DNA of 64,000 nt from Pelagicoccus mobilis (GCF_016595505.1 NZ_JAENIL010000026.1:1-64000); one strand, 5' to 3'. Shown: positions 44,724 through 55,073, counted from the stretch's first letter. Numbers and translations: made by a program. Notes: generated from the letters alone by a model not told the origin.

Positions 44724-47700
44724 TTATTCTCTGATTAGCGCTAAGTTTTGACCCTTGTTGGTAGGGTTGCCTTCGGAGGTTAGGAGCGATTCCACGGTTC
44801 CGTCGCAAGACGCGGTGATGTTTATCTCCATTTTCATGGATTCGACTATGAGAAGGACATCCCCTTTCTTTACTGAGTCACCCTCCTGTACGCAAATTTT
44901 CCATACGCTTCCAGGGACGTGGCTTTGGATGGCTCGGCAGCCATCAGGAACCTCGCTTTCTTCGACGGCACCGATTGCTGCCTCGTCCGCTTCGAAGGTC
45001 GCTTGACCGGTTTCAATCCAGTGTTGGCGCTCTGCATCGAAGGCAGCTTGTTGCTTCGTCTTGAACTCTTTGATGCTCTCCTCGTTGTCGGAAAGGAACT
45101 TGTTGAACTCGGCCAAATCGAATTCGCTCTCTTCCACGCGGAGCTCGAAACGTCCGTGCACGAAGTTTTCGCGCATTTCAAGGAGCTCCTCAGCGGAGAC
45201 TTCGTAGAAGCGGATTTGGTCGAAGAAGCGGAGGAGCCATGGCTTACCTTCCTTGAAATCCTTGGTCTGCTTGTAGCGGTTCCACATCTGGACCGTTCGG
45301 CCCACGAACTGGTAGCCGCCTGGGCCTTCCATTCCGTAGACACAGAGGTAGGCTCCTCCAATTCCAACTGCATTCTCGGGGGTCCAAGTTCGGGCTGGGT
45401 TGTACTTTGTAGTGACGAGGCGGTGACGTGGGTCGACTGGAGTTGCTACTGGAGCACCTAGGTACACGTCGCCCAGTCCCATGACAAGGTAGCTCGCGTT
45501 GAAGAGTATGTCCTTAACGTCTTGTATTGAGTCGAGACCGTTGATGCGTCGGATGAACTCGATGTTTGAAGGGCACCAAGGGGCGTTCTTGCGTACTGAT
45601 TCGTACTTCTGGATTGCCAGCTTCGTGGCTTCATCGTCCCAGGACAGCGGAAGGTAAACAGTGCGAGTTGGTACCTTCATCTCTGTAATCGGAGGAAGGT
45701 CTTCTTCAATTCGTTTGAGTTGGTCGACTAGTTCGTCGAGGGGAAGCTGCAAGCTTTCGTAGTGAATTTGAAGAGAGCGTATGCCCGGAGTGAGTTCGAG
45801 AATGCCTGGAATGTCTGCGCTCTTGACGGCTTCCATTAGGGCGTGGGCTCGAAAACGCAGTTTGAGGTCGAGTTTCATTTCGCCGTATTCGACGAGTAGA
45901 TACTTGTCTCCCGAACGACGGTAGCAAACTGATGGACGATCGAATTCTGGCTGTTCGTCATGGAACTCCAGAATCGCGTCCTCTAAGCCGAAGCTTGATG
46001 GCTGAGGCTCGGAGGCGGGTTGGTTGGTGAAGACCGTTTCTTGTTCGATCTCGAAGTGTGTCGCGCTTGTCTGGTCTACCTTTTCGAAGCGAATCGTGTC
46101 GCCAGGCTTGAGTTGCCCCATCATCCAGAGGTCGGCCTTGATGATGGTGGCCGGGCAGACAAAGCCTCCAAGGCTAGGCCCGTCTGGACCAAGGATAACC
46201 GGCATGTCTCCGGTGAAGTCTACCGTACCGATCGCGTAGGCGTTGTCGTGGAGGTTTGAAGGGTGGAGACCTGCTTCGCCGCCATCGGTACGGGCCCACT
46301 TGGGTTTGGGACCAATCAGGCGTACTCCGGTTCGTGCCGAGTTGTAGTGAACTTCCCAGTCTGTGCCGAAAAAGGTTTGAATGTCTTCGTCGGTGAAAAA
46401 GTCTGGGGCTCCGTGCGGGCCGTAAAGAACGCGGATGTTCCAGTGGTGGCTGTATTCAGGGATCACGGACGGTTGGATATTGCCGAGCTCTTGGTCAGGA
46501 GTGCTGTGGAAGTGAAGAACGTCGCCGACGGTTAGCGTTCTTCCGCAGTGGCCTCCAAATTGCCCGAGAGTGAAAGTGGATTTGCTGCCAAGATAGTCTG
46601 GCACGTCGAGCCCGCCTTGAATCGCTAGGTAGGCTCGGCATCCGTTTTCGATTACCTTTCCCGAGACAAGTTCGTCGCCGGCCTTGACCGAGACCGCTTG
46701 CCAGAAGGGGACTTCCTCTCCGTTGAGGGTCGCGTTCGTTTTGGCTCCGGTGAGGGCTATCGTTGTGGCGTGGTTGAAGACGAGCGTTGGACCTGTGACG
46801 GTGATTTCTAAGCCGGCTGCGGCTTCGTCGTTGCCAAGAATCTTGTTTCCTAAGCGGAATGCGTAGGCGTCGAAGGGGCCCGAAGGAGGTACGCCGATAT
46901 CCCAGTAGCCGACGCGGCCCGGGTAGTCTTGAACAGTGGTTTGAGTGCCAGCTTCGAGGACGTCTATGGTGCTCGGGTGATAGTCGAGGCTATCGCAAAA
47001 CTTGGTAGTATGCTCGGCCTTTGTGAACGTATCCGCAGCTAGGATATTCTCGAGGTATTCGAGGTTGGTTTCGATGCCTTCGACGCTGGATTGGGAGAGC
47101 TCGCTTGCGAGGTTGGCGATCGCTTCCTCGCGGTTGGAGCCTTTTGTGATGACTTTCGCTAGGAGCGGGTCGTAAAAGGCGGAGACTTCCGTGGAGGTTT
47201 CGATCCAAGAGTCTACACGAGCCGTCTGAGGGAAGGAGACCTGGGTGAGGAGGCCAGAAGAAGGCTGAAAGTCTTTGTTTGGATCTTCTGCGTAGACGCG
47301 GGCCTGAATGGCGGCTCCTTGAGGATTGATCTCCAAAGTGTCCAGATCCGGCATTTCGTGGGCGGCCTGCTTGACCATCCACTCAACGAGGTCGACTCCG
47401 GTGACTTCCTCGGTAACGCAGTGTTCAACTTGGAGGCGTGTGTTTACTTCTAGGAAATAGAACTCTGCGGCGTCTACATCGTAAACGAATTCAACGGTGC
47501 CAGCGGAGCGGTAGTTGACGGCGCTTGCCAGTCGAACCGCGGTATCCAAAAGGTTCTTACGCAGCTCTTCGGTGATCGCAGGCGCGGGCGTTTCTTCGAT
47601 GACCTTCTGGTTGCGGCGTTGTACAGAGCAGTCACGTTCGCCGAGCGCAATGACTTTGCCTTCGCCATCTCCGAAGATTTGAGCTTCGATATGTCGGGCG

Positions 47701-48311
47701 CGTTGAACGAATTTTTCGAGGAAAATCCCGCTGTTGGCGAAGTTGTTTTCACCGAGGCGTTTTACTGATTCGTAGGCTTCGCGGAGTTCGGACTCGCTCC
47801 AGCAAAGGCGCATGCCGATGCCCCCGCCGCCAGCGGTCGACTTGAGCATGACTGGATAGCCGATACGCTCTGCTTCTGAGCAGGCTTCATCTTCGGTATC
47901 CACGAGATCGCTACCAGGGAGCAGAGGGGCGTTGTTCGCTATGGCGAGTTCGCGAGCGGTGTGCTTGAGACCGAATTTGATCATATGGTCCGCAGTTGGA
48001 CCAATAAAGGCTAGACCGGCAGTTTCAACTTTGGCTGCGAAGTCCGCGTTTTCGGAAAGGAGTCCGTATCCAGGGTGAATCGCCTCTGCTCCCGTCAATT
48101 GGGCGGCGTCGAGGATGGCTTCGATGTTCAGGTAGCTCTGCTTAACGGGGGCGGGACCGATGCGAATGGATTCGTCCGCCAGATCCACATGCTGCGCGAA
48201 ACGGTCGGCGTCAGAGTAAATGGCGACGGACTGGATGCCCATTTTGCGGAGGGTGCGAATGACGCGGCAGGCGATTTCGCCGCGATTTGCTATGAGAACT
48301 TTTTTGAACAC
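44724..48311 (-). CDS. Biotin-dependent urea/guanidine carboxylase
   Basis: This 1195-residue enzyme carboxylates urea or guanidine using ATP and bicarbonate. It begins at GTG with [20 protein letters not shown]. Domains in order are biotin carboxylase (about 1-450, with [14 protein letters not shown] as the ATP loop and ECxxR-like sections), carboxyltransferase of the AHS1/AHS2 type (about 455-1040: [60 protein letters not shown]), and a C-terminal biotinyl domain with VESMKMEI (biotinyl Lys about 1160). Neighbouring DUF1989 genes make guanidine the likelier substrate. One active-site residue distinguishes the two activities in published relatives, but I cannot place it reliably by eye. Confidence 0.93.
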   Translation of the reverse strand: MFKKVLIANRGEIACRVIRTLRKMGIQSVAIYSDADRFAQHVDLADESIRIGPAPVKQSYLNIEAILDAAQLTGAEAIHPGYGLLSENADFAAKVETAGLAFIGPTADHMIKFGLKHTARELAIANNAPLLPGSDLVDTEDEACSEAERIGYPVMLKSTAGGGGIGMRLCWSESELREAYESVKRLGENNFANSGIFLEKFVQRARHIEAQIFGDGEGKVIALGERDCSVQRRNQKVIEETPAPAITEELRKNLLDTAVRLASAVNYRSAGTVEFVYDVDAAEFYFLEVNTRLQVEHCVTEEVTGVDLVEWMVKQAAHEMPDLDTLEINPQGAAIQARVYAEDPNKDFQPSSGLLTQVSFPQTARVDSWIETSTEVSAFYDPLLAKVITKGSNREEAIANLASELSQSSVEGIETNLEYLENILAADTFTKAEHTTKFCDSLDYHPSTIDVLEAGTQTTVQDYPGRVGYWDIGVPPSGPFDAYAFRLGNKILGNDEAAAGLEITVTGPTLVFNHATTIALTGAKTNATLNGEEVPFWQAVSVKAGDELVSGKVIENGCRAYLAIQGGLDVPDYLGSKSTFTLGQFGGHCGRTLTVGDVLHFHSTPDQELGNIQPSVIPEYSHHWNIRVLYGPHGAPDFFTDEDIQTFFGTDWEVHYNSARTGVRLIGPKPKWARTDGGEAGLHPSNLHDNAYAIGTVDFTGDMPVILGPDGPSLGGFVCPATIIKADLWMMGQLKPGDTIRFEKVDQTSATHFEIEQETVFTNQPASEPQPSSFGLEDAILEFHDEQPEFDRPSVCYRRSGDKYLLVEYGEMKLDLKLRFRAHALMEAVKSADIPGILELTPGIRSLQIHYESLQLPLDELVDQLKRIEEDLPPITEMKVPTRTVYLPLSWDDEATKLAIQKYESVRKNAPWCPSNIEFIRRINGLDSIQDVKDILFNASYLVMGLGDVYLGAPVATPVDPRHRLVTTKYNPARTWTPENAVGIGGAYLCVYGMEGPGGYQFVGRTVQMWNRYKQTKDFKEGKPWLLRFFDQIRFYEVSAEELLEMRENFVHGRFELRVEESEFDLAEFNKFLSDNEESIKEFKTKQQAAFDAERQHWIETGQATFEADEAAIGAVEESEVPDGCRAIQSHVPGSVWKICVQEGDSVKKGDVLLIVESMKMEINITASCDGTVESLLTSEGNPTNKGQNLALIRE

Positions 48312-48333
48312 GTTGGCGTTTGAGAGGTTTTGG

Positions 48334-48384
48334 GCCCACGAAGGACGCTAAGTTTCACGAAGGTCTTTGTTTTTTTTCGTGGGC
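48334..48384. repeat. CCCACGAAG intergenic repeat, copy 2
   Basis: This 51-bp element opens GCCCACGAAGGA and closes TTCGTGGGC, a perfect 9-bp terminal inverted repeat. The internal CGCTAAGTTTCACGAAG matches copy 1 at 44648-44721. It lies just upstream of the carboxylase start and ends with a T8 run, so it could also act as a transcript hairpin. Confidence 0.6.
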
Positions 48385-48431
48385 GAAGGGCATGTGTGAA
48401 AAGAAGATGAAGAAGTAGAAGCAGATTGGTT

Positions 48432-49067
48432 TTAATCCCAGATGATGGCCTCGACAGGGGTTGGATTGTAGGCGTTGCAGGGATTGTTGAGCTGCGGGCA
48501 ATTCGAGATGAGGGCGATGACGTCCATCTTGGCCACCATTTCGACATAGCGGCCGGGAGCGCTGATTCCGTCCGCGAAAGTCAAACCACCTTCTGGCGTG
48601 ACGGGCACGTTCATGAAGAAATTGATGTTACAAGTGATGTCTCGTTTTCCGAGATCGTCAGAGTGGTCATGTAGGCCGCAGATGAAGGAGTCTCTGCAGG
48701 CGTGCATATTCTCTTTTTCGATGGCGTAACGCATGGTGTTGGACTCGCGGGAGCAAGCGCCGCCCAGCGTATCGTGGCGACCGCAGGTGTCAGCTGTGAT
48801 CTCCAGAAGCTCGTTTCCGCCGCTCGACATAAGCTTGCTGCCCGAGGTAAGGTAGAGCGCTTGTTGGCAGCGGATCGTGTCGCTCGCCGAGTAGCGGTCG
48901 ACTGGATCGTGGGCGTTGTAGAACAGAGTATCCGCTGCTTGGTTACCTTCGAGATCGAGGATGCGGAAGGTTTGCCCTTTTTTGATGACGTGGCTCCAAT
49001 GGTCGCCGGCTTTGATGACTTTTCGGTAGACTGCGTTTGCGGGATCGAGTGTCGATTCTGTGAGCAT
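48432..49067 (-). CDS. DUF1989 protein, urea carboxylase-associated protein 1 / carboxyguanidine deiminase subunit
   Basis: This protein of about 211 residues belongs to the family annotated urea carboxylase-associated protein 1. Relatives, paired with the neighbouring gene, are the two subunits of carboxyguanidine deiminase, which converts carboxyguanidine to allophanate. Key stretches are [40 protein letters not shown] and [18 protein letters not shown], and they contain Cys residues that look catalytic or metal-binding. A longer upstream frame extends the ORF but carries no family sequence, so ATG 49067 is chosen. The gene starts 11 bp after the stop of its partner. Confidence 0.9.
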   Translation of the reverse strand: MLTESTLDPANAVYRKVIKAGDHWSHVIKKGQTFRILDLEGNQAADTLFYNAHDPVDRYSASDTIRCQQALYLTSGSKLMSSGGNELLEITADTCGRHDTLGGACSRESNTMRYAIEKENMHACRDSFICGLHDHSDDLGKRDITCNINFFMNVPVTPEGGLTFADGISAPGRYVEMVAKMDVIALISNCPQLNNPCNAYNPTPVEAIIWD

Positions 49068-49078
49068 GGCGGATTGGC

Positions 49079-49795
49079 TTAGAAGCGGAGATTGTTGTAA
49101 ATGGTCGTGTTGTGGTAGGCACGTTGGTTCTCGGAGCGAACTTGGAGCGAGGCGTCGTCGTCGGCTACGGGCTCTGCTTCTGAGATCGAAATTTCGACCG
49201 GCTTGGGTGCGTATTCGGTATTTGGATCGAAGGGGTGTTGGCAGGTGTTTAGAACGACGAGCGTATCGAGCTCGAACCGCAACTCGACGGAATCGCCAGC
49301 TTTCGAGTGTCCTTCGACAAAGCTGAGCTTGCCTTCTTCGTCTGCTACAACCTTGGAGAACCAGTTGATGTTTGGAACGAGATCGCGTTTGCCGAGTCCC
49401 CATTTGGCGAGCTCGATTAGGAAGCACTCTTGCGAGTTGCGGTAGAATTCGTTGCGAAGTTCTTGGTAGTCTCCTTGTCCGTATTTTTCTGATACGGCTT
49501 TCGCGTCGGTAGCTCCGGATACTGTGTCGTGCCAACCTACTGTGTCCTCAGTGATGGAAGCGAAGAGGCGACCCATATCTGAGTGGAGGCAGTAGGGCGC
49601 TTTGAGGTGGAAGATGTACTGGCCCTTGAGAGTGTCGGGCATGTTGTAGCGCTCGTGCTTCTCGTAAGCGTTGTAGAGCAGCATGCCTACATTAGCGCCG
49701 CCTTCGAGGTCGGTGAGGCGGAGGGTACGGCCTCGTTTGATCACTTTGGACCACATGCCGGCTCCGGTTAGGGTTTCTTTGTGAATGAGTGACAT
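49079..49795 (-). CDS. DUF1989 protein, urea carboxylase-associated protein 2 / carboxyguanidine deiminase subunit
   Basis: This 238-residue protein is a paralogue of the downstream gene and its presumed partner subunit. It shares [42 protein letters not shown] and [19 protein letters not shown] with the family. Where the partner has TCGRHD and ACSRES, this protein has TVGWHD and ATDAKA, so the Cys pair is missing. This suggests a division of labour, with the partner carrying the main active site. It follows the NikR-like gene by 7 bp on the same strand. Confidence 0.9.
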   Translation of the reverse strand: MSLIHKETLTGAGMWSKVIKRGRTLRLTDLEGGANVGMLLYNAYEKHERYNMPDTLKGQYIFHLKAPYCLHSDMGRLFASITEDTVGWHDTVSGATDAKAVSEKYGQGDYQELRNEFYRNSQECFLIELAKWGLGKRDLVPNINWFSKVVADEEGKLSFVEGHSKAGDSVELRFELDTLVVLNTCQHPFDPNTEYAPKPVEISISEAEPVADDDASLQVRSENQRAYHNTTIYNNLRF

Positions 49796-49802
49796 GGTGA
49801 AA

Positions 49803-50267
49803 TTACTTCTTTTGGTGGAGCGGGGGAAGAATAGTGGTGGTGAGGTTGAGGCTCCCGTTTTTCACGCCTTTGCAGGTGATTAGTTCGTCGGCTATCTGGC
49901 GGAGCTTGACGGCTGGTCCTTGCACCAGAATGACTTCCATGGTGTGGTTGTTCTCGAGTTGGACGTGGAGTGAGCTGATCACTTCGGCTACGTAGTCGCG
50001 CTGGATTTGAGCGAGACGTCCGGCGAGGTTGTTGCGGGTTTGTGCGTAGAAGAGCGTGATAGTCCCAGCCATCACGGTGTCGTCCATCTGTTGGCTATGT
50101 TGGACGAGCTCGCGGTTGATGATTTCGGTGATTCCTTGCGAGCGATTGGCGTATCCGCGGGTTTCCACCATTTTGTCCAACTGCTGCAAGGTGGACTTGG
50201 GAAGGGTCATGCTAATACGCTCTGTCGTTTCCTTTTTTGGCATCGATCTGAGTAAGTTTGAACGCAT
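49803..50267 (-). CDS. NikR-like ribbon-helix-helix regulator lacking most nickel ligands
   Basis: This 154-residue regulator has an N-terminal ribbon-helix-helix ([20 protein letters not shown], then [18 protein letters not shown]) and a C-terminal ACT-like domain in the NikR pattern ([19 protein letters not shown], then [14 protein letters not shown]). Aligned by eye to E. coli NikR, His76 is Arg, His89 is Gln and Cys95 is lost; only His87 remains in SLHVQ. It probably does not sense nickel; the real effector may be guanidine, carboxyguanidine or a nitrogen signal. The candidate operator at 50306-50333 lies 39 bp upstream of ATG 50267. ATG 50243 is an alternative. Confidence 0.85.
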   Translation of the reverse strand: MRSNLLRSMPKKETTERISMTLPKSTLQQLDKMVETRGYANRSQGITEIINRELVQHSQQMDDTVMAGTITLFYAQTRNNLAGRLAQIQRDYVAEVISSLHVQLENNHTMEVILVQGPAVKLRQIADELITCKGVKNGSLNLTTTILPPLHQKK

Positions 50268-50305
50268 AGCTGATTAGTTTTTGATTCGTTTGGGTCAAAT
50301 TAAAA

Positions 50306-50333
50306 GTATTACGAAAGAGATAAAAAGTATTAC
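50306..50333. promoter_or_regulatory. NikR-type 28-bp operator candidate, copy B
   Basis: Half-sites GTATTACG and AGTATTAC flank a 12-bp A-rich spacer, AAAGAGATAAAA. It agrees with copy A at 53740-53767 in 25 of 28 positions. It overlaps the stop codon of the ABC ATPase gene and lies 39 bp before ATG 50267, which implies an internal promoter for the regulator and catabolic genes. Confidence 0.75.
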
Positions 50334-51229
50334 TCAACGTCGTCGCCGACCTCGGTCATGCGCACGATTGGCAGTTCTATTTTTTCCGTTTGGACTTTCG
50401 GGTGGATGAGTTCTTCAAGTCGGTCCTTGGTGGCGAGGAATTCCGGATCGTGAAACTGGTCGGCTGAGCGCGGGCGAGCGACTGGGACTTCGATCATCTC
50501 GAGGACTTCACCGGGATTCGGTTTCAGGACGAGGATGCGATCGGCGAGGTAGACGGCTTCGTCGAGGTCGTGAGTAATGAAGAGGACGGTGAGGTCGATG
50601 TGCCGCCAGATCTCGAGAAGGTAGGCTTGCATGGAGGCTCTGGTCTGGGCGTCAAGGGCGCCGAAGGGTTCGTCCATGAGGAGGATCTTCGGGCGGTTGG
50701 CGAGAGCCCGGGCGATGGCGACCCGTTGTTTCATGCCGCCGGAGAGTTCGTGCGGGTAGGAGTTTTCGAACTTGGAGAGTCCGACAAGCTCGATCCACTG
50801 GCGGGCTTCGCGTTCGGCTGCGGTCATGCTGTTACCCGTCATTTCCAGGCCGAACATGACGTTCTTTTTCACGGTCAGCCATGGGAATAGGGTGTAGCTT
50901 TGGAAGACCATGCCGCGGTCTGGGCCTGGGCCAGTGACGGCGTTTCCTTCGAGGAGAACTTCGCCTTGGCTTGGTGTTTCGAGACCTGCAAGGATGCGGA
51001 TCAGGGTCGATTTCCCGCAGCCGGAAGCGCCGATGACGCCCATCATTTCGCGGCGGTGGCATTGGAAGGAGATGTCGTTTAAGGCGGTGACTGGGCCTTT
51101 GGCTGAATCGAAGGTCTTGCCGAGGGAGCGTACGTCGAGTTTGACGGGGCGTTCCTTCAGTTCGGCAAATCGTCGAGCTACCTCGGGGGATTGCCGTTTA
51201 TAGTCTGGGAGAGTGCTGTCTTGGCTCAT
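50330..51229 (-). CDS. ABC transporter ATPase, nitrate/sulfonate/taurine type (guanidine/urea cluster)
   Basis: This 299-residue ATPase drives the importer. It contains Walker [10 protein letters not shown], signature [15 protein letters not shown], Walker [13 protein letters not shown] and the switch His in [10 protein letters not shown]. Its C-terminal 60 residues ([17 protein letters not shown]) are extra relative to SsuB/TauB. Its start overlaps the permease stop by 4 bp. Homologous ABC genes adjoin urea-carboxylase loci in many bacteria and are thought to import the substrate. Confidence 0.92.
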   Translation of the reverse strand: MSQDSTLPDYKRQSPEVARRFAELKERPVKLDVRSLGKTFDSAKGPVTALNDISFQCHRREMMGVIGASGCGKSTLIRILAGLETPSQGEVLLEGNAVTGPGPDRGMVFQSYTLFPWLTVKKNVMFGLEMTGNSMTAAEREARQWIELVGLSKFENSYPHELSGGMKQRVAIARALANRPKILLMDEPFGALDAQTRASMQAYLLEIWRHIDLTVLFITHDLDEAVYLADRILVLKPNPGEVLEMIEVPVARPRSADQFHDPEFLATKDRLEELIHPKVQTEKIELPIVRMTEVGDDVE

Positions 51230-52632
51230 TTTCTGTTTCTCCGTTCGGCGAGGGGATCAAGGCGTTGGTCGAGGACTTCGCGTTGGAACCAGCGTGGTCC
51301 GGCGGATACGCTGCTTGCTACGAGGCGAGAGAAGGCGTTTGGCGTTTCGCCCGTCCATTTGAAGAGAAAAACACGGAGCCAGGATAGGATTTGGTCGGTG
51401 AAGAATCCGATGAAGCCGATGAGGAAGATGACGGGGAAAACGCGGTCGAAATTTCTCCAACGTCCTTGCGTCTCGATAAACTCGGTGAGGCCTGACTTGA
51501 CGCCGATGAGTTCGGCGATGACGAGCCATGTCCAGGCCCAGCCGAGAAGGATACGTAGATCGTTGTAGAGTTGCGGCAGTATTCCCGGAACCACTACGCG
51601 GAAGAGTATGTTTCGCTGGTCGGCTCCGAGGGTTTGGGAGGCTTCGATCAGGGAGCGGTCGATTTCGCGTGTTGTGTTGGCGACCACTAGTACGAGCTGA
51701 AAGAAGGTTCCCACGAAAACGAGGGCGATTTTGGGAGCGTCGTGAGCTAGGAAAATCGCGACCAGCAAGGTGCTGAACGCGGGAGCAGGCAAGTAGCGGA
51801 AGAAGTCGATGAACGGTTCGAAAATGCGGGAGAAGAAGTCGTAGGTGCCGCATAGAACTGCGAGTGGCACGCCTACGAGGGCGGCTAGAAGAAATCCGCC
51901 AAAGACGATCTTCATGGAATGAAGGGCTCTTTGCCACATGGAGGGATCGTCCGGGTCGCGTTGTTCGGTAAAAAGGTCGTAGTAGCCAGCGATTACCACT
52001 TCGTGGGGAGCGGGCAGATAGACTGGGTTGCTTCGTTTGCCTTGAGGGACGAGCTTTAGCAGAGCTTCGTTGGGCAGAGCTCGAGAGCTGAACTTGTCGC
52101 CGATATGTTGGATGCGTATCCAGTTGTCTTTGACGACCTTTATGTTTTCAGGACTGAGCTTAGGGCTCGTTCCGAAGTCGCCGCCGGCTGCTCGGGCCCA
52201 TAGCTGGTAGATGAGCTTGTCATCCTTGGCCTCGTTTGGAGTTAGATAGCCGTTGCCGAGTCCCCAGGCTGAGATGTGGCGGAGTGTCTTGAGATTTTTG
52301 CGACGTCCAGGAGTGAGTTCCTCTCCTGATTCCCGGGCTTCGAAGACCGCTTGGTTTTCGGCTTGAACTCCGGCTTCGAATTGGGGGAAGAACTCTCGGC
52401 TGAGATGGTCGCCCCTAGTGTAGATTGTGGTAATGCCTTCCCGTTCAGCGGAGATGGTCAGCTTTATGTCCGGGTGCCAAAGGAAGGGCAGGTAGCTCAC
52501 GGCGCTCCATAGAGCGAGCGGGATGATGAATGAGAAAATCGTGAGTACGGTGCGGCTCCGGGGCGAAAGCGGTTTGCCGATGGCGAACCAATGGGAGAAG
52601 GGGCTGGGGCCTTTAGGTTTGGCGCTTGGCAT
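51226..52632 (-). CDS. ABC transporter permease with large extracytoplasmic insertion (guanidine/urea cluster)
   Basis: This 468-residue permease is larger than typical SsuC/TauC proteins (about 260). A first TM helix (about 28-50, [18 protein letters not shown]) is followed by about 190 residues with no further TM helix, probably periplasmic. The permease core then begins at about 240, with the EAA loop [20 protein letters not shown] around 355-375. The insertion looks soluble and may dock the binding protein. Its ATG is 88 bp downstream of the binding-protein stop. Confidence 0.88.
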   Translation of the reverse strand: MPSAKPKGPSPFSHWFAIGKPLSPRSRTVLTIFSFIIPLALWSAVSYLPFLWHPDIKLTISAEREGITTIYTRGDHLSREFFPQFEAGVQAENQAVFEARESGEELTPGRRKNLKTLRHISAWGLGNGYLTPNEAKDDKLIYQLWARAAGGDFGTSPKLSPENIKVVKDNWIRIQHIGDKFSSRALPNEALLKLVPQGKRSNPVYLPAPHEVVIAGYYDLFTEQRDPDDPSMWQRALHSMKIVFGGFLLAALVGVPLAVLCGTYDFFSRIFEPFIDFFRYLPAPAFSTLLVAIFLAHDAPKIALVFVGTFFQLVLVVANTTREIDRSLIEASQTLGADQRNILFRVVVPGILPQLYNDLRILLGWAWTWLVIAELIGVKSGLTEFIETQGRWRNFDRVFPVIFLIGFIGFFTDQILSWLRVFLFKWTGETPNAFSRLVASSVSAGPRWFQREVLDQRLDPLAERRNRK

Positions 52633-52720
52633 GGCTTAAGCGTGGGAACCGCCGACTGTGGGCGGTTCCCGACTGTTTTAAGAGGAGTGACCGAATTCGC
52701 GTTTAGGGGAAGCGGAGCCG

Positions 52721-53701
52721 TTACTTAACGGCCTTGGTGAAGCTTGGGTCGAGGTAGGACTCGACGTTGAGAGCTTCATCGTAGACGCCTTGGTCTACGT
52801 TAAAGTCGTTCACGATGCGGCTGGAACCGTATACGCTTTTGAGAGAGTCGTTGTCTTCCCAAACTTTCTTCGCGAGACGGAGGGGGAGGATTTTGGTGCC
52901 TTTGAAGAATGGCTCGTATTCCTCGGGTGATAGAGCGACGCGAGCGGAGAGGATTTCTAGAGCTTCGTCGATGTTGTTCTCGTTGTTGATGTATTCAACG
53001 ATCTGGTACCAGACGTTTGCTACCTTTTGCCAGTCGTCGCGGCGGCCTTCGAGGCTTTCGCTAGAAACGTAGAGCAGGTCGTAGATGATGCCAGGGGCGT
53101 CAGCTGAAGTGAATACAGGAGAGGATCCAGAAACTGTCTTGAGGGCTTGGCCGGAGTTTGGCTGCCAGGCTGCGATTGCGTCGACAGCACCTGTTGCGAG
53201 AACTTGTGGAGTTTCGTTGGTTGGGACGTTCACCCATTCCACGTCATCGGCGCCTAGTCCTGCGGATTCGAGAGCCTTAAGGGCGAGAAGGTGAGCTACG
53301 AAGCCTTCTTCGACGCCGATCTTCTTGCCTTTGAGCTCGGATACGGAATCGATGCCTGGAGCGGCGACGAGCATGTCGTTTCCGTTGGAGTAGTCGTTGA
53401 TGACGATACCGACGGATGGTTTGCCCGTTCCGCCGATGGCGAGGGCGTCACCGTTGGTCATGCAAACCGCGTCGAGTTGGCCAGCGACATAGGCGTCCAT
53501 GGAAGCGACGTAGTCCATCCATTGGAAGTCCACTTCAACGCCAGCATCTTCGAACCAGCCCTTTTTGATGCCGATTTCCCAAGCGATCCAGCCTGGCCAG
53601 TCGGAGTAGCCGATTTTGAGAGGTTCAGCTTGCGTGAACGGCAAGGTGGCGAGGAGGGCGAGCCCGGAAAGGGCGCGGGAGGCGAATCGAGCGAACTTCA
53701 T
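52721..53701 (-). CDS. ABC transporter substrate-binding protein (guanidine/urea cluster)
   Basis: This 326-residue exported binding protein has a signal peptide ([14 protein letters not shown]) and the NMT1/SsuA-like fold: [21 protein letters not shown], then [20 protein letters not shown], then [18 protein letters not shown]. It belongs to the family known from urea-carboxylase regions and probably captures guanidine or urea. It is the first gene of the importer and stands 39 bp downstream of operator candidate A. Confidence 0.9.
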   Translation of the reverse strand: MKFARFASRALSGLALLATLPFTQAEPLKIGYSDWPGWIAWEIGIKKGWFEDAGVEVDFQWMDYVASMDAYVAGQLDAVCMTNGDALAIGGTGKPSVGIVINDYSNGNDMLVAAPGIDSVSELKGKKIGVEEGFVAHLLALKALESAGLGADDVEWVNVPTNETPQVLATGAVDAIAAWQPNSGQALKTVSGSSPVFTSADAPGIIYDLLYVSSESLEGRRDDWQKVANVWYQIVEYINNENNIDEALEILSARVALSPEEYEPFFKGTKILPLRLAKKVWEDNDSLKSVYGSSRIVNDFNVDQGVYDEALNVESYLDPSFTKAVK

Positions 53702-53739
53702 AAGGTATCGGCTGTGCTTTGCGGATTGGGTTCTTGTCG

Positions 53740-53767
53740 GTAATACGAAAGAGAAAAAACGTATTAC
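53740..53767. promoter_or_regulatory. NikR-type 28-bp operator candidate, copy A
   Basis: Perfect inverted half-sites GTAATACG and CGTATTAC are separated by 12 bp (AAAGAGAAAAAA). Total length and layout equal those of the E. coli NikR operator (GTATGA-N16-TCATAC). It lies 39 bp upstream of the binding-protein start, the same spacing as copy B before the regulator gene. Confidence 0.8.
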
Positions 53768-53898
53768 GTAATCCCGTTTGCAAAAGCAGCGACCGCGCCA
53801 TCGTCCCTAGGCTCGACAATTCGTCTCGAAAAAGGGTGATTTCGCTCGAAATCGAGCGATTTAGCTATGGTGGCGCCTCGAATTGAGCGCGGCACGTT

Positions 53899-54861
53899 TT
53901 ACGGCAAGCTGTAGTGGTTGCGAATCGAGGATTCGGCATCTGAACGGTTGCCGCTCAACGCACGGAGCGCTTCGTCGAGGAATGGGTACCGGAATAGAAA
54001 GCGGTGCTGCAGGAGCTTTTCTGGAACGACATAGCGACTTTTGAGGGTGAGTTCGGTTTCCGTTCTCAGTAGCCAAGCGGCGACTTCGAGCATCGGTTTG
54101 TAATGAGGTAGACCAAAGGGAACGCCAAGGGACTCACGTAGGGTGCTCATGAATACGGAGTTCGTGACTGGAGCGGGAGCGGTGAGATTGACGGTGCCTT
54201 CGATGTCGTGGTCTTCGATAACGTATTCGACTGCACGGTTGAAGTCGGTTTGGTGAATCCAGCTTACCATTTGTGTGCCGTGGCTTAGTTTTCCTCCCAT
54301 CCCGCAACGCGCTAGACGAGCGAGAATTGGGTAGACACTGTTTTTCGCATGTCCGAGCACCATGCTCGTTCGGAGGGCGATCTTTCGTGTTTGCGGCAGG
54401 TGTTCTTGGAAGAATGCGTTTTCCCAAGCCTGGCAAACGTCTACCGAGAACCCATGGCCTAGTTCGCCCGTTGCTTCGGTCATGGGTGTTTCCAGGCTAT
54501 GTCGGTAGATGGTGGCGCTCGCAGCGTTAAGCCAAACGGCAGGAGGTTTGGCGACATTGGAGATCGCATTTGCAAGCGTGCGTGTTGGCTGGATCCGGCT
54601 GTCTCTGATTTCACGTCGGTTACGCGCGTGATAGCGGCAGTTTACGGACTTGCCGCTGAGGTTGACGAGAGCGCTAGCGCCTTCCAGTTCCTCGACCCAT
54701 GGGCCTGTTTCTTTGCCGTCCCAGAAGACTGTTTGTCCTGCCTCTAGCGTTTGGTTTTCTGAGCGGGTCAGCACTATGACTTTCCAGCCTTTGCTCTCAA
54801 AATGGGTAGCAAGGGCTTGACCCAGAAATCCGGTACCTCCGGCGATCACTATTTTTTTCAT
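53899..54861 (-). CDS. NAD-dependent epimerase/SDR protein, YfcH/TIGR01777 family
   Basis: This 320-residue protein has the Rossmann motif VIAGGTGFLGQALA at the start, then LVNLSGKSVNC and LNAASATIYRH at about 75-125. The C-terminal DUF1731 region covers about residues 250-305 (VPFGLPHYKPMLEVAAWLLRTE, VVPEKLLQHRFLFRYPFLDE). The family is broadly conserved, and its substrate is not established. ATG 54861 directly precedes the nucleotide-binding loop, so the start is firm. No neighbour on its strand is linked by a short gap. Confidence 0.88.
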   Translation of the reverse strand: MKKIVIAGGTGFLGQALATHFESKGWKVIVLTRSENQTLEAGQTVFWDGKETGPWVEELEGASALVNLSGKSVNCRYHARNRREIRDSRIQPTRTLANAISNVAKPPAVWLNAASATIYRHSLETPMTEATGELGHGFSVDVCQAWENAFFQEHLPQTRKIALRTSMVLGHAKNSVYPILARLARCGMGGKLSHGTQMVSWIHQTDFNRAVEYVIEDHDIEGTVNLTAPAPVTNSVFMSTLRESLGVPFGLPHYKPMLEVAAWLLRTETELTLKSRYVVPEKLLQHRFLFRYPFLDEALRALSGNRSDAESSIRNHYSLP

Positions 54862-54978
54862 CTTCGTTTACCTTGTCGTGTTAGATAGAACTTTCAGGAA
54901 AAATTGAAAATTAGAGTTTGAAAAAAAGCTGCTAGCCGAGTTTTCTTATGAATAGGCACTATCTCATTGGATGTGAAA

Positions 54979-55054
54979 GGTAGGGCGGCCTCGCCGCAGG
55001 CCGCCGTGGAGACTCGATCCTGCATTGCGGCTGTCTGGGCCAGACAGCCCTACC
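54979..55054. repeat. Paired GTAG-headed REP-like hairpins
   Basis: The 76-bp element runs from GGTAGGGC to GCCCTACC. On the plus strand GTAG heads the hairpin GGCGGCCT/AGGCCGCC; on the minus strand GTAG heads GGCTGTCTGG-CCC-AGACAGCC. Two such heads facing each other match the bipartite REP arrangement. It lies between the epimerase gene and the gbsR terminator. Confidence 0.6.
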
Positions 55055-55073
55055 TCGCCTGACTAATCATATG

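Noticed and set aside
53702-53860. Guanidine riboswitch ahead of the binding-protein gene
   Set aside because: CTAGGG followed by GACGATGG appears on the minus strand, but the rest of the guanidine-I, -II and -III cores is not present. The NikR-type motif explains the regulation better.
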